DNA of 64,000 nucleotides from Flammeovirgaceae bacterium UBA1842 (GCA_002338655.1 DDIU01000004.1:1-64000), one strand, 5' to 3'. Shown: positions 36,572 through 46,566, numbered from the stretch's first letter. The notes: a model not told the origin generated them from the sequence alone. Translations and numbers: made by a program.

Positions 36572-37810
36572 ATGGAAAGGAATCAAAAAACCTTGCAATT
36601 GATTTTAGGCTGTTTAATTGCGCTGCTTATTACGGCTAGCGAAATGAAGGCTCAAAGCACCGAAGGATTTATATATGGTAAGGTTTACACCAATAACAAT
36701 ACTTACACAGGCCAATTAAGGTGGGGTAAGGAAGAAGCGTATTGGCATGATGTCTTTAACGCTTCTAAGACAGATAATGCGTTTAAGGAAATTGTAAAAA
36801 GGCATGAAAAGGATAATAACACCTCATGGCAGGATATTGATTGGAGGATTTCGTCTATTTGGGAAGATAAAAGAACGACTATCCACCAGTTTTCATGTCA
36901 GTTCGGGGATATAAAAGAACTGCAGAATTATGGAAATGGAAGGGTGGTTTTACAGTTAAAAAATGGAGAAGAAATAAAATTATCAGGTGATGGGTACAAT
37001 GATGTTGGAACCGATGTAAAAGTCCTTGACCTGGAATTAGGGGTTTTGTCAATAAAGTGGGACAGAATAACCAAAATCGAGTTTATGGAAACTCCAAAAA
37101 GATTGTCGAGGCATTTTGGAAAACCCCTCTATGGTACGGTGGAAACATTCCGGAAAGGAAACTTTGAAGGATTTGTGCAATGGGATCATGATGAAAGACT
37201 TGGCTTAGATAAACTCGATGGGGATACAAGAGATGGGGATATGTCCATTGCTTTCGATCAAATATCGAAAATAGAAAAACAGGGTAATGGCAGTATGGTG
37301 GACTTAAAATCAGGGCGCCAGTTTTACCTTACCAATTCCAATGACGTAGACGATGGAAACCGTGGGATTATCGTCAATGTAGATGGGGTAGGTGATGTTG
37401 ACATACCTTGGAGGGCCTTTAAGTTTGTGAACTTTAAAGAAGTCAATAATTCAGGACGAGCCTATTCATCTTATGAATCTCCAAAAGGACTCTATGGCAC
37501 AGTTTATAAGTACAATGGAGGTCAGGTAAAGGGCAGAATTGTTTTCGATTTGGACGAAACCTGGGAGTTGGAAATGCTTGAAGGGAAGGACGATGAAATA
37601 GAATACACCATACCATTTAGGAATATTAAAAAAATCCGACCTAAAAATTATAACTATTCACTGGTACAACTGCGCAACGGCACGGAATTGCTTTTGGGTG
37701 ATGGCCGTGATGTATCTGATAGCAATGCCGGGGTAATGGTGATGGTGAAGGGCGAAAAGGACCCACAATTCATTGAGTGGCGGAATGTTACTGAAATTGT
37801 CTTTGAATAA
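36572..37810 (+). CDS. Secreted hypothetical protein with three repeated modules
   Basis: I do not recognise this protein. The chosen start (ATG 36572) gives a signal peptide (MERNQKTLQLILGCLIALLI then TASEMKAQ); in-frame ATGs at 36485 and 36542 are alternatives. The mature part repeats a module of about 110-120 residues three times: each opens with YGKVYT/YGTVET/YGTVYK, continues with a G-x-V/L-x-W/F-D segment, an R-I-x-K-I-type strand, a V-x-L-R/K-x-G-x-x-x-L line, and closes with an I-x-W-R strand (MEWRNVTEIVF-like end). The modules read as small barrel-like beta domains. The function is unknown; envelope location is inferred. Confidence 0.65.
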   Translation: MERNQKTLQLILGCLIALLITASEMKAQSTEGFIYGKVYTNNNTYTGQLRWGKEEAYWHDVFNASKTDNAFKEIVKRHEKDNNTSWQDIDWRISSIWEDKRTTIHQFSCQFGDIKELQNYGNGRVVLQLKNGEEIKLSGDGYNDVGTDVKVLDLELGVLSIKWDRITKIEFMETPKRLSRHFGKPLYGTVETFRKGNFEGFVQWDHDERLGLDKLDGDTRDGDMSIAFDQISKIEKQGNGSMVDLKSGRQFYLTNSNDVDDGNRGIIVNVDGVGDVDIPWRAFKFVNFKEVNNSGRAYSSYESPKGLYGTVYKYNGGQVKGRIVFDLDETWELEMLEGKDDEIEYTIPFRNIKKIRPKNYNYSLVQLRNGTELLLGDGRDVSDSNAGVMVMVKGEKDPQFIEWRNVTEIVFE

Positions 37811-37875
37811 TCTATTTTAGTAAATTGAAAAGGGTAGTAAATTAAAGGCCTCACTACCATTAATCATACTTTGAT

Positions 37876-38877
37876 TTGAAAAAGAAGCTACTTATTTCCG
37901 CTCTCTCTTTAGCTATATTGGCACTGGCCTACTACCTCTATGGTTTGGACCTTCCGATTGATACGCTTTATACCATAGCTTGGATTATTGTAGTTTTGGT
38001 GCTGCTATTGGTAGGCAATAGCCTTATTTCACGTCAGTTTAACCGATGGTTGCCTTGGTTAAGGTTTGGTAAAAAGAGATTGTTCAGCCATTTATTTTTA
38101 GGTATTGTCTATTCTCTAATTGTCATTAATGTAGCTTACTTATCGTTTAAATTGTTACTCACTAGCGAGCCACCCACTACCGTTCAACTGGCGGTAACCA
38201 ATGCTTGGGGACTAGTGATTTTCATACCCTCATTTTGTGTGTATTTCAGCTTACATTTTCTTAGTCATTGGCAGCGCTCAGAGTTGGAGACTGAAAAATT
38301 CAAAAAAGAAACCTTGAAATCTCAATTGGATAGTCTAAAAAGCCATCTAGACCCCCATTTCCTATTCAATAATTTGAATATTTTATCTTCACTCATTGAT
38401 AAAGACAAAGAAGAGTCAAAGGCATTTCTAGACAAATTTGCTGAGGTGTACAGGGCTTTGTTAAAAACAAAAGACGAAGATCTTATACCGCTAAAAGACG
38501 AACTGGAATTTATTGAGGCTTATATCTACTTGCTTAAAGTGAGATTCGAAGAAAATATCATTTTCAATATTACCATAGACAAAACTAAAATGCAGAAAAT
38601 GGTACCCCCATTGACCATTCAAATGCTGATAGAGAACGCGATTAAACATAACATAACCAGCGAAAAAAAGCCCCTTACTATTGATGTTACTTCACAGGGA
38701 AATACTCTAACGGTCACCAATAATTTGAATTTAAGGCCGGGGGAGCATGATTCAGGAACGGGCCTGACGAATATTCGTAGACGTTATGCTTATTTTAGTG
38801 ATGAAACCATGAAAATTGACAAAACACTAGAAGCGTTTCGGGTAACGATACCCTTGCTAGAGGTGGAAACTGTCTAA
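37876..38877 (+). CDS. LytS/YehU-type sensor histidine kinase
   Basis: This 333-residue inner-membrane kinase has four predicted helices (about 5-25, 30-48, 70-92, 105-128) followed by a His_kinase (LytS/YehU) domain. The phosphoacceptor is H161 in the signature DPHFLFNNLNILSSL. The ATPase part has NAIKHN (about 256-261) and SGTGLTNIRRRY (about 294-305). It is followed 9 bases later by its LytTR response regulator, the standard pair. The start is TTG at 37876. The signal is unknown. Confidence 0.92.
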   Translation: MKKKLLISALSLAILALAYYLYGLDLPIDTLYTIAWIIVVLVLLLVGNSLISRQFNRWLPWLRFGKKRLFSHLFLGIVYSLIVINVAYLSFKLLLTSEPPTTVQLAVTNAWGLVIFIPSFCVYFSLHFLSHWQRSELETEKFKKETLKSQLDSLKSHLDPHFLFNNLNILSSLIDKDKEESKAFLDKFAEVYRALLKTKDEDLIPLKDELEFIEAYIYLLKVRFEENIIFNITIDKTKMQKMVPPLTIQMLIENAIKHNITSEKKPLTIDVTSQGNTLTVTNNLNLRPGEHDSGTGLTNIRRRYAYFSDETMKIDKTLEAFRVTIPLLEVETV

Positions 38878-38886
38878 AGATAATCT

Positions 38887-39639
38887 ATGAAAGTACTAAT
38901 ACTTGAAGACGAAACATTAGCAGGCCAGAAGGTTCAGAATTTACTGAATGAGATTGATAGCACTTTAGTCGTTCTTGATGTCCTAAAGTCGGTGGAGTCA
39001 GCAAAGGAGTGGTTTGATAACAACGAGCAACCTGATTTAGTCATCAGTGATATTCGTTTACTGGATGGGCTTAGCTTTGAACTATTTGAAACTATTGAAT
39101 ACCCTAATCCGGTGATATTTACCACTGCCTATGATCAATATGCCATCAAGGCTTTTGAAGTTAACAGCGTTGATTATTTGCTCAAACCTATCCAAAAGGA
39201 GAAGTTGGCCAATGCCCTAACAAAAGTCAAAAACAAAACGGAAACCGCCACCATTCAGTATCAGGATATAATTAACATCATGAAGTCTCAGCAGGTGGAG
39301 TATAAATCCCGATTTATGATTAAAGCTGGACATAAAATTCTTGCTATCCCCATTGAGAAAATCGCTTATTTCTATAGCCTCAATAAGCTCACCTACATAA
39401 TCTCTGCTGATAACAAAAAATACCCTTGCGATCAAACCTTAGAGGTAATAGACCAACAGCTCGACCCGAAGCTATTCTTCAGGGCAAATAGGAAATACAT
39501 CGTAAAGTTCGAAGCCATCAGCGAAATCCATCCTTACTTCAAGGGGCGGATTAAGATAAACTTAACCCCAGAAGCTGAAGACGATATTGTGATCAGTTCG
39601 GAACGTACACCTGATTTTAAGAAGTGGTTAGACCAGTAA
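38887..39639 (+). CDS. LytTR-type response regulator
   Basis: The 250-residue regulator has a receiver domain (1-120) with acidic pocket EDE at 7-9, phosphoacceptor D55 in ISDIRLLDG, T/K residues in TTAYDQYA and LLKPI, then a LytTR DNA-binding domain (about 140-245) with HKILAIPIEKIAYFYSLNKL and FFRANRKYIVKFEAI. Such regulators are cognates of LytS-type kinases. It is in one unit with the kinase gene, 9 bases apart, and ends 3 bases before the convergent valS stop, a very tight arrangement with no terminator seen. Confidence 0.93.
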   Translation: MKVLILEDETLAGQKVQNLLNEIDSTLVVLDVLKSVESAKEWFDNNEQPDLVISDIRLLDGLSFELFETIEYPNPVIFTTAYDQYAIKAFEVNSVDYLLKPIQKEKLANALTKVKNKTETATIQYQDIINIMKSQQVEYKSRFMIKAGHKILAIPIEKIAYFYSLNKLTYIISADNKKYPCDQTLEVIDQQLDPKLFFRANRKYIVKFEAISEIHPYFKGRIKINLTPEAEDDIVISSERTPDFKKWLDQ

Positions 39640-39642
39640 GCG

Positions 39643-42315
39643 TTATAAAGTAGCCAAACTTTGCTCCAGCACTTTTATTTTGGCTTTGGCATCTTCCATT
39701 TTCTTTTTCTCCATCGCCACCACTTGTTCTGGTGCGCCACTTACAAATCGCTCATTGCTGAGTTTCTTTTCTACACTAATAAGGAATCCTTTGGTATAAG
39801 CCAGTTCTTTTTCCATTTCCTCCTTCTCCACGCCTAAGTCAACAGCACCAGCCAAGGGAATGAAGAACTCATCACCTTTGATGACGAAACTTGCACAATT
39901 GTCTATTTTATCAGAAGTCTGATCTAGAACGGAAAGATTGCCCAATTTTTTAATGGCATCCGCAAATCGGTTTAATGTACTGAAGTCAGCCGTCTTTACT
40001 TTTAGTTCAAGCTGATCTTTCATGGCAATCTGCTTGGCATTTCTGATATTCCTTATGTTTCCGATAATATCAAAGGCAAGTTCTGCTTCTAACAATAGCC
40101 CTTCATCGAATTGCTCTGCTTTAGGCCATTCACTTACTATAATACAATCTTTCTCTGCCCTATCCCCCAACTCATGCCATAGCTCTTCAGTGATAAAGGG
40201 CATAAAGGGATGGAGCAGTTTTAATATTTTCTCAAAAAATCCGATCGTAACTTTTAATGTAGTAGCGTCAATAGGCTTTTGATAATCGGGCTTGATCATC
40301 TCCAAATACCAAGAGCAGAAATCTCCCCAGATCAATTTGTAAGTTGACATCAACGCATCAGACATTCTGAACTTCTTAAAATGATCTTCAACCTCGGTCA
40401 ATGTTTGATTAAATCGGGCTTCGAACCATGCAATGGCTGGTTTGTTATTGTCACCCGACAAGGTATTATCCACTTCCCAGCCTTGTACCAGTCGGAATGC
40501 ATTCCATATTTTATTGGCAAAATTTCTACCTTGCTCTATCAGTTTTTCATCAAACAATAAATCATTGCCGGCTGGTGAGCTGAAAAGCATACCTGTCCTT
40601 ACCGCATCAGCTCCATATTGTGCTATCAGATCTAAAGGGTCTGGTGAGTTGCCTAATGACTTAGACATTTTTCTGCGCTGTTTGTCACGAACGATACCTG
40701 TCAAATAAACATCACTAAATGGCTTTTGACCAGTATATTCATAACCTGCAATGATCATTCGGGCTACCCAGAAGAACAATATCTCAGGGGCAGTAACCAA
40801 AGTGGCAGTGGGGTAGTAATAATCCAACTCTTTGTTACGGCCAGGCACTATTTTTCCATCTTCAAAAGAGCCATCGGCAAAACCTTTAAATACCTCTAAT
40901 GGAAATAACCATGAAGAGGCCCAAGTATCCAGTACGTCATCATCTTGCTTCAAATCACTTAGTTTTAAAGCACTATTACCACTTTTTACTTTGGCCAATT
41001 CCAATGCTTCTTCTATGGTTTCTGCTACTACAAAGTCATCCTCATTGCTGCCAAAGAAGTAAGCAGGAATCTGCTGTCCCCACCAGAGCTGTCTGGAAAT
41101 ACACCAGTCCCGCACGTTTTCCATCCAATGGTTATAAGTATTCTTAAATTTTGGTGGATGTAACAATATTTCATCGTCCATTACCGCTTGATGCGCTTTT
41201 TTGGAGATGTCTTTCATCTTGATGAACCATTGTAAAGACAACTTAGGTTCAACCACACTATCAGTACGTTCAGAACGACCAATTCTAGTAGTAAAGTCTT
41301 TTTCTTCTACCAACAGGCCTGCTTCGTCCAGGTCTTTTACGATCATCTTTCTTACTTTGAAACGATCAACACCAACATATTTTGGCATTTCACACTTCTC
41401 ATTAAGTGTACCCGTATCACTAATGGTATCTATTATTTCAAGATTGTGCCTCAATCCAATTTCATAGTCATTTGGATCATGAGCTGGGGTTACTTTCAAG
41501 CAACCCGTTCCAAAATCAAGTTCTACATATTCGTCACCGATAATTGGAATTTCTCTATTGATGAAAGGTACGAGCGCTTTTTTTCCAATTAAATGCTTGA
41601 ATCGATCGTCATTTGGGTTTACTGCAATGGCAGTATCCCCTAATATGGTTTCAGGCCTTTGCGTGGCAATTACCACAAAGCCATCTTCGTCTTTAAGTTT
41701 ATATTTTACAGAATAGAGTTTAGAAACTTCACCACCTTCTCGGTATAGTACTTCTTCGTTGGAAACTGTAGTTTGGGCTTCTACATCCCAGTTTACCATT
41801 CTTAGGCCCCTATACAAATATCCTTTGTTGTAGAGGTCAACAAATACTTTGATTACCGCTTTATAATAGTGGTCGTCCATGGTAAACGAGGTACGCTCCC
41901 AATCACATGAAGCGCCTAATTTTTTGAGCTGTTCTAATATGATGCCTCCATATTTCTCTTTCCATTCCCAAGCGTGGGTCATGAATTCATCTCGGGTAAG
42001 ATCACTTTTTTTGATCCCTTTTTCGCGAAGCATTCTTACCACCTTAGCTTCAGTAGCTATTGAGGCATGATCAGTACCAGGAACCCAGCAGGCTTCTTTG
42101 CCTTCCATACGCGCTTTTCTAATGAGCACATCTTGTATGGTGTTGTTGAGCATATGACCCATGTGCAGCACGCCCGTTACATTAGGAGGAGGAATGACAA
42201 TGGAATAGGGTTCTTTATCTGGATTAGGCTCAGAGTGAAAAAAACCCTTTTCCAACCAGTATTGGTACCACTTATCTTCTACTGCTGATGAATCGTATTT
42301 GGTTGATAATGACAT
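39643..42315 (-). CDS. valS: Valine--tRNA ligase
   Basis: ValS charges tRNA-Val. The 890-residue product has the class I HIGH motif as HMGH in NVTGVLHMGHML (about residues 45-56), an editing domain including GTGCLKVTPAHDPNDYEIG, and the KMSKS loop (KMSKSLGNSPDP, about 546-557). A coiled-coil arm closes the C-terminus (VEKEEMEKELAYTKG and after). Its length and order are normal. A TAATTTTG -7 box lies upstream on the minus strand. It is divergent from the fumarylacetoacetase gene. Confidence 0.97.
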   Translation of the reverse strand: MSLSTKYDSSAVEDKWYQYWLEKGFFHSEPNPDKEPYSIVIPPPNVTGVLHMGHMLNNTIQDVLIRKARMEGKEACWVPGTDHASIATEAKVVRMLREKGIKKSDLTRDEFMTHAWEWKEKYGGIILEQLKKLGASCDWERTSFTMDDHYYKAVIKVFVDLYNKGYLYRGLRMVNWDVEAQTTVSNEEVLYREGGEVSKLYSVKYKLKDEDGFVVIATQRPETILGDTAIAVNPNDDRFKHLIGKKALVPFINREIPIIGDEYVELDFGTGCLKVTPAHDPNDYEIGLRHNLEIIDTISDTGTLNEKCEMPKYVGVDRFKVRKMIVKDLDEAGLLVEEKDFTTRIGRSERTDSVVEPKLSLQWFIKMKDISKKAHQAVMDDEILLHPPKFKNTYNHWMENVRDWCISRQLWWGQQIPAYFFGSNEDDFVVAETIEEALELAKVKSGNSALKLSDLKQDDDVLDTWASSWLFPLEVFKGFADGSFEDGKIVPGRNKELDYYYPTATLVTAPEILFFWVARMIIAGYEYTGQKPFSDVYLTGIVRDKQRRKMSKSLGNSPDPLDLIAQYGADAVRTGMLFSSPAGNDLLFDEKLIEQGRNFANKIWNAFRLVQGWEVDNTLSGDNNKPAIAWFEARFNQTLTEVEDHFKKFRMSDALMSTYKLIWGDFCSWYLEMIKPDYQKPIDATTLKVTIGFFEKILKLLHPFMPFITEELWHELGDRAEKDCIIVSEWPKAEQFDEGLLLEAELAFDIIGNIRNIRNAKQIAMKDQLELKVKTADFSTLNRFADAIKKLGNLSVLDQTSDKIDNCASFVIKGDEFFIPLAGAVDLGVEKEEMEKELAYTKGFLISVEKKLSNERFVSGAPEQVVAMEKKKMEDAKAKIKVLEQSLATL

Positions 42316-42344
42316 AGGTTACAACTTGCTAAAAATTAAGTGTG

Positions 42345-42352
42345 CAAAATTA
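42345..42352 (-). promoter_or_regulatory. Bacteroidetes-type -7 box upstream of valS
   Basis: Minus-strand TAATTTTG lies 29 bases before the valS ATG. The same octamer precedes fabI at a similar distance, which strengthens both calls. Confidence 0.45.
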
Positions 42353-42463
42353 TGAAAATTATCGCTAATGAATGTGGATTCGGCAGTTGAGTTGACTAAT
42401 AAAACGGCTTTGCTAGGGATAATCATAACAGAGGTTTACATTTTAATTGTGTCACTAAAACAC

Positions 42464-42471
42464 TAACTTTG
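42464..42471 (+). promoter_or_regulatory. Bacteroidetes-type -7 box upstream of fumarylacetoacetase gene
   Basis: TAACTTTG matches TAnnTTTG and lies 17 bases before the ATG at 42489. A TTG at 42447-42449 is rather close for a -33 element. Confidence 0.42.
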
Positions 42472-42488
42472 CGGGCAAAAAAGCAGGA

Positions 42489-43760
42489 ATGATCAAAGCA
42501 AATGACCCAAAATTAAAGTCATGGGTAGATGTACCCAAAAATTCAGACTTCCCTATTCAAAATCTTCCATTTGGTATTTTTAAGACGCAGTACCTCGAAG
42601 CAGGGGCTGGGGTAGCCATTGGAGAATACATATTAGATTTAACCTATCTTCATGAAAATGGTTTTTTATTCGGATTGGATTTACCATCTGGAATATTCAA
42701 CCAGCAATACCTAAACGATTTCATTGGCTTAGGAAAGAAAAAAACCAGAGCAGTTAGGGAAAGATTATCGGAACTACTTGACATAAATAATGGTGAGCTC
42801 CAGAATGACAAAGCCAATAGTGAATTGGCGTTGATCCCGATGGACGAAGCAGAAATGCTTATGCCCGTTAAAGTTCAAAACTATACTGATTTTTATTCAA
42901 GCATTGAGCACGCTACCAATGTGGGCACTATGTTCAGAGACCCGGAAAATGCGCTTTTCCCAAACTGGAAGCATTTACCAGTAGGCTATCATGGTCGCGC
43001 TTCATCTATCATTCCTACTGGAGTGGATATATACCGACCAAAAGGACAGACTAAAGCCCCTGATGCGGACCAACCTAGTTTTGGGCCAACTAAGCGATTG
43101 GATTTTGAGTTAGAAACGGCCTTCATTACCTGCAAGGAAAATGAGTTGGGCGAGCCTATTCCAATTGGTAAAGCAGAAGACCATATTTTCGGTATTGTTC
43201 TGTTTAATGACTGGTCGGCAAGAGATATTCAAGTTTGGGAATATGTGCCGTTAGGGCCATTTTTGGCAAAGAATTTTGCTTCATCCATTTCACCATGGAT
43301 AGTGACCTTAGATGCGCTCGAACCTTTTAGGGTAGCAGGGCCAAAGCAAGAGCCAAAAGTGTTTCCTTATTTAGAGACAAAGGGGAACAAAAACTTTGAT
43401 GTGAATCTTGAGGTTAGCTTACAGCCAGAGGGGGGTGAGGAAAACGTGATCTGCAAGAGTAATTTTAAATACATGTACTGGAATATCAATCAACAATTGG
43501 CCCATCACACCGTCAATGGGTGCAATATTCAAGTAGGCGATATGTATGGTTCGGGCACGATCAGTGGACCTACGCCTGATTCCTATGGGTCAATGTTGGA
43601 ATTAGCCTGGAAAGGCACCAAACCAATAAAACTGTCTGACGGATCGGAAAGAAAATTCATTGAGGACGGGGACACCGTTATTATGCGTGGTTATGGTGAA
43701 AAAGATGGTGTCAGAATAGGATTTGGAGAGGTTAAAACCAAAGTTTTACCCACCAAATAA
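42489..43760 (+). CDS. fahA: Fumarylacetoacetase
   Basis: The enzyme splits fumarylacetoacetate into fumarate and acetoacetate, the last step of tyrosine/homogentisate breakdown. The 423-residue product has the N-terminal SH3-like part and the FAH fold with EHATNVGTMFRDPENAL (about residues 138-154), LPVGYHGRAS (about 160-169), DFELETAFI, LFNDWSARDIQVWEYVPLGP (about 238-257) and GDMYGSGTISGP (about 351-362). Its length is normal. No other homogentisate-pathway gene is adjacent; a flavin reductase family gene follows 108 bases later. Confidence 0.95.
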   Translation: MIKANDPKLKSWVDVPKNSDFPIQNLPFGIFKTQYLEAGAGVAIGEYILDLTYLHENGFLFGLDLPSGIFNQQYLNDFIGLGKKKTRAVRERLSELLDINNGELQNDKANSELALIPMDEAEMLMPVKVQNYTDFYSSIEHATNVGTMFRDPENALFPNWKHLPVGYHGRASSIIPTGVDIYRPKGQTKAPDADQPSFGPTKRLDFELETAFITCKENELGEPIPIGKAEDHIFGIVLFNDWSARDIQVWEYVPLGPFLAKNFASSISPWIVTLDALEPFRVAGPKQEPKVFPYLETKGNKNFDVNLEVSLQPEGGEENVICKSNFKYMYWNINQQLAHHTVNGCNIQVGDMYGSGTISGPTPDSYGSMLELAWKGTKPIKLSDGSERKFIEDGDTVIMRGYGEKDGVRIGFGEVKTKVLPTK

Positions 43761-43868
43761 AGAGGCATTAATATATCGGGATAGCGTTGATTGGTATTTG
43801 ATTAATTGGAAATAGCTTTTTTTAATTATCATTGATACTTTATTGACTCGTAATAAACATATTTAACT

Positions 43869-44714
43869 ATGCTTTCAATTGATCCCAAGGATGTATCCGT
43901 TCCTAAAATTCATGGCTACTTACTTGGGGCTATAGCCCCAAGACCCATTGCATTTGCCAGTACGGTTGATAAGCAAGGTAATATAAACTTGAGTCCATTC
44001 AGTTTTTTCAACTGCTTTGGAGCTAATCCACCTATTTTGATATTTTCGCCTGCCAGGAGAGGCCGTGACAATACCACTAAACATACTTATGAGAATGTAT
44101 TAGAAGTAGATGAAGTGGTGATCAATATTGTAAATTATAGTATGGCTCACCAAATGTCATTGTCGAGTACTGAGTATCCAAAAGGGACCAATGAATTTGT
44201 GAAGTCGGGTCTTACGGCAGTTCCTTCAATAAAAGTAAAACCACCGAGGGTAAAGGAATCACCCGCTTCATTTGAGTGTAAAGTATTGGAAGTAAAACCA
44301 ACGGGTGACCAAGGGGGAGCAGGAAACCTCGTAATCTGTGAGGTGGTAATGGCTCATATCAGTGAAGATATTTTAGATAAAGACCTTAGGATTGACCCCT
44401 ATAAGCTGGATGCGATTGCACGTATGGGCGGTGATCATTATTGCCGGGCCAATGGGGATGCGATTTTCACCCTCCCAAAGCCATTGACCACCCTCGGTAT
44501 AGGGGTTGATCAGTTGCCATTAGAAATCAGAAATAGCCATATACTCACGGGCAATGATCTTGGTAAATTGGGAAATGTGGAAATTCTGCCCAAAGCCAAA
44601 GAGCTTAGTGGCAAAAAACCAACAAATCAGGAAGAAGCACATACCATGGCCCATCAGTTACTTGGGCAAGATAAGGTGGAGGAAGCTTGGCAAATATTAC
44701 TGTATAAATGGTAA
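43869..44714 (+). CDS. Flavin reductase family protein (FMN-binding split barrel)
   Basis: The 281-residue protein starts with a flavin-reductase-like domain (about residues 8-185): KIHGYLLGAIAPRPIAFAST, NLSPFSFFNCFGANPPILIF and MAHQMSLSSTEYPKGTNEF are typical of the group that binds FMN and may oxidise or reduce flavin for partner enzymes. The C-terminal 95 residues add PLTTLGIGVDQLP and a helical end. Function in a specific pathway cannot be fixed; the location behind fumarylacetoacetase suggests aromatic breakdown but is not proof. The stop overlaps the next start by 7 bases. Confidence 0.85.
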   Translation: MLSIDPKDVSVPKIHGYLLGAIAPRPIAFASTVDKQGNINLSPFSFFNCFGANPPILIFSPARRGRDNTTKHTYENVLEVDEVVINIVNYSMAHQMSLSSTEYPKGTNEFVKSGLTAVPSIKVKPPRVKESPASFECKVLEVKPTGDQGGAGNLVICEVVMAHISEDILDKDLRIDPYKLDAIARMGGDHYCRANGDAIFTLPKPLTTLGIGVDQLPLEIRNSHILTGNDLGKLGNVEILPKAKELSGKKPTNQEEAHTMAHQLLGQDKVEEAWQILLYKW

Positions 44715-45841
44715 TGAGGTTGGTGAGACTCAAGATAGCTTCAAAATTTCGATCACTATCGAAATATTTTGTAATGGCCGGCATATTCCTGCTCCTAAGT
44801 ACCAGTACATTTTCTCAAAAGGCTGATTCTGTTAAAAGAGAGAAGAAATTAAAAATAATCCCTTTACCGGCCATATTTTATACCCCTGAGACCCGACTTG
44901 GGTATGGGGTGCTTACTTCTGGCGTTTTTAACTTAGGTGACAAACAAAACACCCGTAATTCCAATGTTCAAATATTGGCTGCTTATACGTTGAATAAACA
45001 AACGATTATACAGACCAAGCACAATATTTTCAGTAAGCAGGAAAACCTTGTTTTTAATGGTGAGTTGAGTTACTACCATTTTCCTATCCTGTATTATGGT
45101 GTGGGAAATGACACCAAAAAGGAATTTGAAGAGCATCTTGAATACCAGGTACTTATTTTCAGGGAACGGGTTTTAAAGAAAGTAAAAGACAATCTTTTTA
45201 TGGGTATACAATATCGATATACGGATTTATATGATCTTCAATTTGAGCCTGAATATTTATTTTCTGAATCAGCAAGGGTGTACTCACAAACAGGAAAAAA
45301 CTCAGGTGTTGGCTTTGCTGTCATATTCGATAATCGGGATAATGTGCTGAACGCAAGGACTGGAGCTTTTTTAGAATTTTCAAATTTCTTCCATGGCAAA
45401 GGGATTGGGGGTGATTTTACCTTCAATAGATATACATTGGATTTGCGTAAGTATTGGTCGCTATCGGAGCGTGATGTGCTGGCCACGCAGTATTTTGGGG
45501 AGTTTAATACTTCTAACACGCCATTTCGTGAGATGTCGCTGTTGGGTGGAGAAACTATCATGCGTGGATATTACAACGGTAGATTCGGTGACAACCAGCA
45601 AATGGCCATTCAGGCAGAGTATAGAAGACAACTGCTTCCATGGCTTGGCCTAACAGCCTTTTCCGCTTTTGGTGATGTGGCTTCCCAGTTTGATCAGTTT
45701 AATTTAAATGAATTTAAATGGACTGCTGGGGGTGGAATAAGGCTTATGGTGAATAAAGCCGACCGGATAAATATCAGGATTGACTATGGCATAGGGCATG
45801 AAACCAGCGGCTTTTATTTTGCTTTTGCCGAAGCATTTTAG
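44708..45841 (+). CDS. Outer-membrane beta-barrel protein (D15/BamA-like surface antigen)
   Basis: The 377-residue protein has a signal sequence (hydrophobic core YFVMAGIFLLLS, about residues 20-31), then alternating strands ending in an aromatic C-terminus (YFAFAEAF). Motifs such as TPETRLGYGVLTSG, VIFDNRDNVLNARTGAFLEF (about 200-219) and LLGGETIMRGYYNGRFGDN (about 278-296) are those of the C-terminal barrel of the Omp85/surface antigen family, without POTRA domains. It overlaps the flavin reductase gene by 7 bases. Substrate or partner is unknown. A strong terminator lies about 90 bases downstream. Confidence 0.85.
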   Translation: MVMRLVRLKIASKFRSLSKYFVMAGIFLLLSTSTFSQKADSVKREKKLKIIPLPAIFYTPETRLGYGVLTSGVFNLGDKQNTRNSNVQILAAYTLNKQTIIQTKHNIFSKQENLVFNGELSYYHFPILYYGVGNDTKKEFEEHLEYQVLIFRERVLKKVKDNLFMGIQYRYTDLYDLQFEPEYLFSESARVYSQTGKNSGVGFAVIFDNRDNVLNARTGAFLEFSNFFHGKGIGGDFTFNRYTLDLRKYWSLSERDVLATQYFGEFNTSNTPFREMSLLGGETIMRGYYNGRFGDNQQMAIQAEYRRQLLPWLGLTAFSAFGDVASQFDQFNLNEFKWTAGGGIRLMVNKADRINIRIDYGIGHETSGFYFAFAEAF

Positions 45842-45930
45842 CGAAAATTGAATTTATTTCTGAGATAACGCAACTTTCAGACAATCATACCGTTAGAATA
45901 ATTGGTTTACAGGTTGAAAATAAGGATGAG

Positions 45931-45966
45931 TGCCAGTCAAATAATTTGACTGGCATTTGTTTTTTA
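45931..45966 (+). terminator. Rho-independent terminator after the barrel gene
   Basis: TGCCAGTCAAAT (45931-45942), one base, and the exact complement ATTTGACTGGCA (45944-45955) form a 12-bp stem, followed by TTTGTTTTTT. It clearly ends the unit containing the flavin reductase and barrel genes. Confidence 0.9.
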
Positions 45967-46032
45967 AGGAGCCCTTCCAACGTTTTCTTCGCAAATCCGT
46001 AACCAATTACTCCAACCAATAAAATATTTGAT

Positions 46033-46542
46033 ATGAAAAAACTAGGAGTAACACTAATGAGCACATTATGTCTATTAACGATATTCTCGTTGAGCCATGC
46101 ACAAAAAAAAGCAAGTCCAGCAGCGACCGCTGAGGGGACCATTGGAGGAGTAAATGTTAAAATTGATTACCATCAACCTTCAGCGAAAGGCCGTAAAGTG
46201 ATGGGTGAATTGGTGCCTTATGATAAAGTATGGCGTACAGGAGCCAACAATGCAACCACCATTGAATTGAGCGATGACCTTAAAATTGAAGGAAAAACCT
46301 TGGCTAAAGGTAAGTATGCACTTTTTACTATTCCTGGAGAAAAGGAATGGGTAATCATAATTAACAAGAATGCAAAGCAATGGGGTGCCTATGACTATAA
46401 GGAGGCAGACGATGTATTACGCGTATCGGTAAAACCCACAAAAGCGAAATCTTTTGTTGAAACTTTTAAAATAGAAGTATTGGCGGATGGCGTAAATATG
46501 GAATGGGAAAATACAGCTGTTAAATTTGGCTTATCCAAATAG
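46033..46542 (+). CDS. DUF2911 secreted protein
   Basis: The 169-residue product has a signal peptide (MKKLGVTLMSTLCLLTIFSL then SHAQ) and the DUF2911 domain: VNVKIDYHQPSAKGRKVMGE, LVPYDKVWRTGANNATTIEL and LAKGKYALFTIPGEKEWVII. The family is common and often multicopy in Bacteroidetes and has no known activity. It is a single-gene unit between two terminators (45931-45966 and 46567-46594). Confidence 0.9.
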   Translation: MKKLGVTLMSTLCLLTIFSLSHAQKKASPAATAEGTIGGVNVKIDYHQPSAKGRKVMGELVPYDKVWRTGANNATTIELSDDLKIEGKTLAKGKYALFTIPGEKEWVIIINKNAKQWGAYDYKEADDVLRVSVKPTKAKSFVETFKIEVLADGVNMEWENTAVKFGLSK

Positions 46543-46566
46543 GGCTTTAATTTTATATTGAATAAG

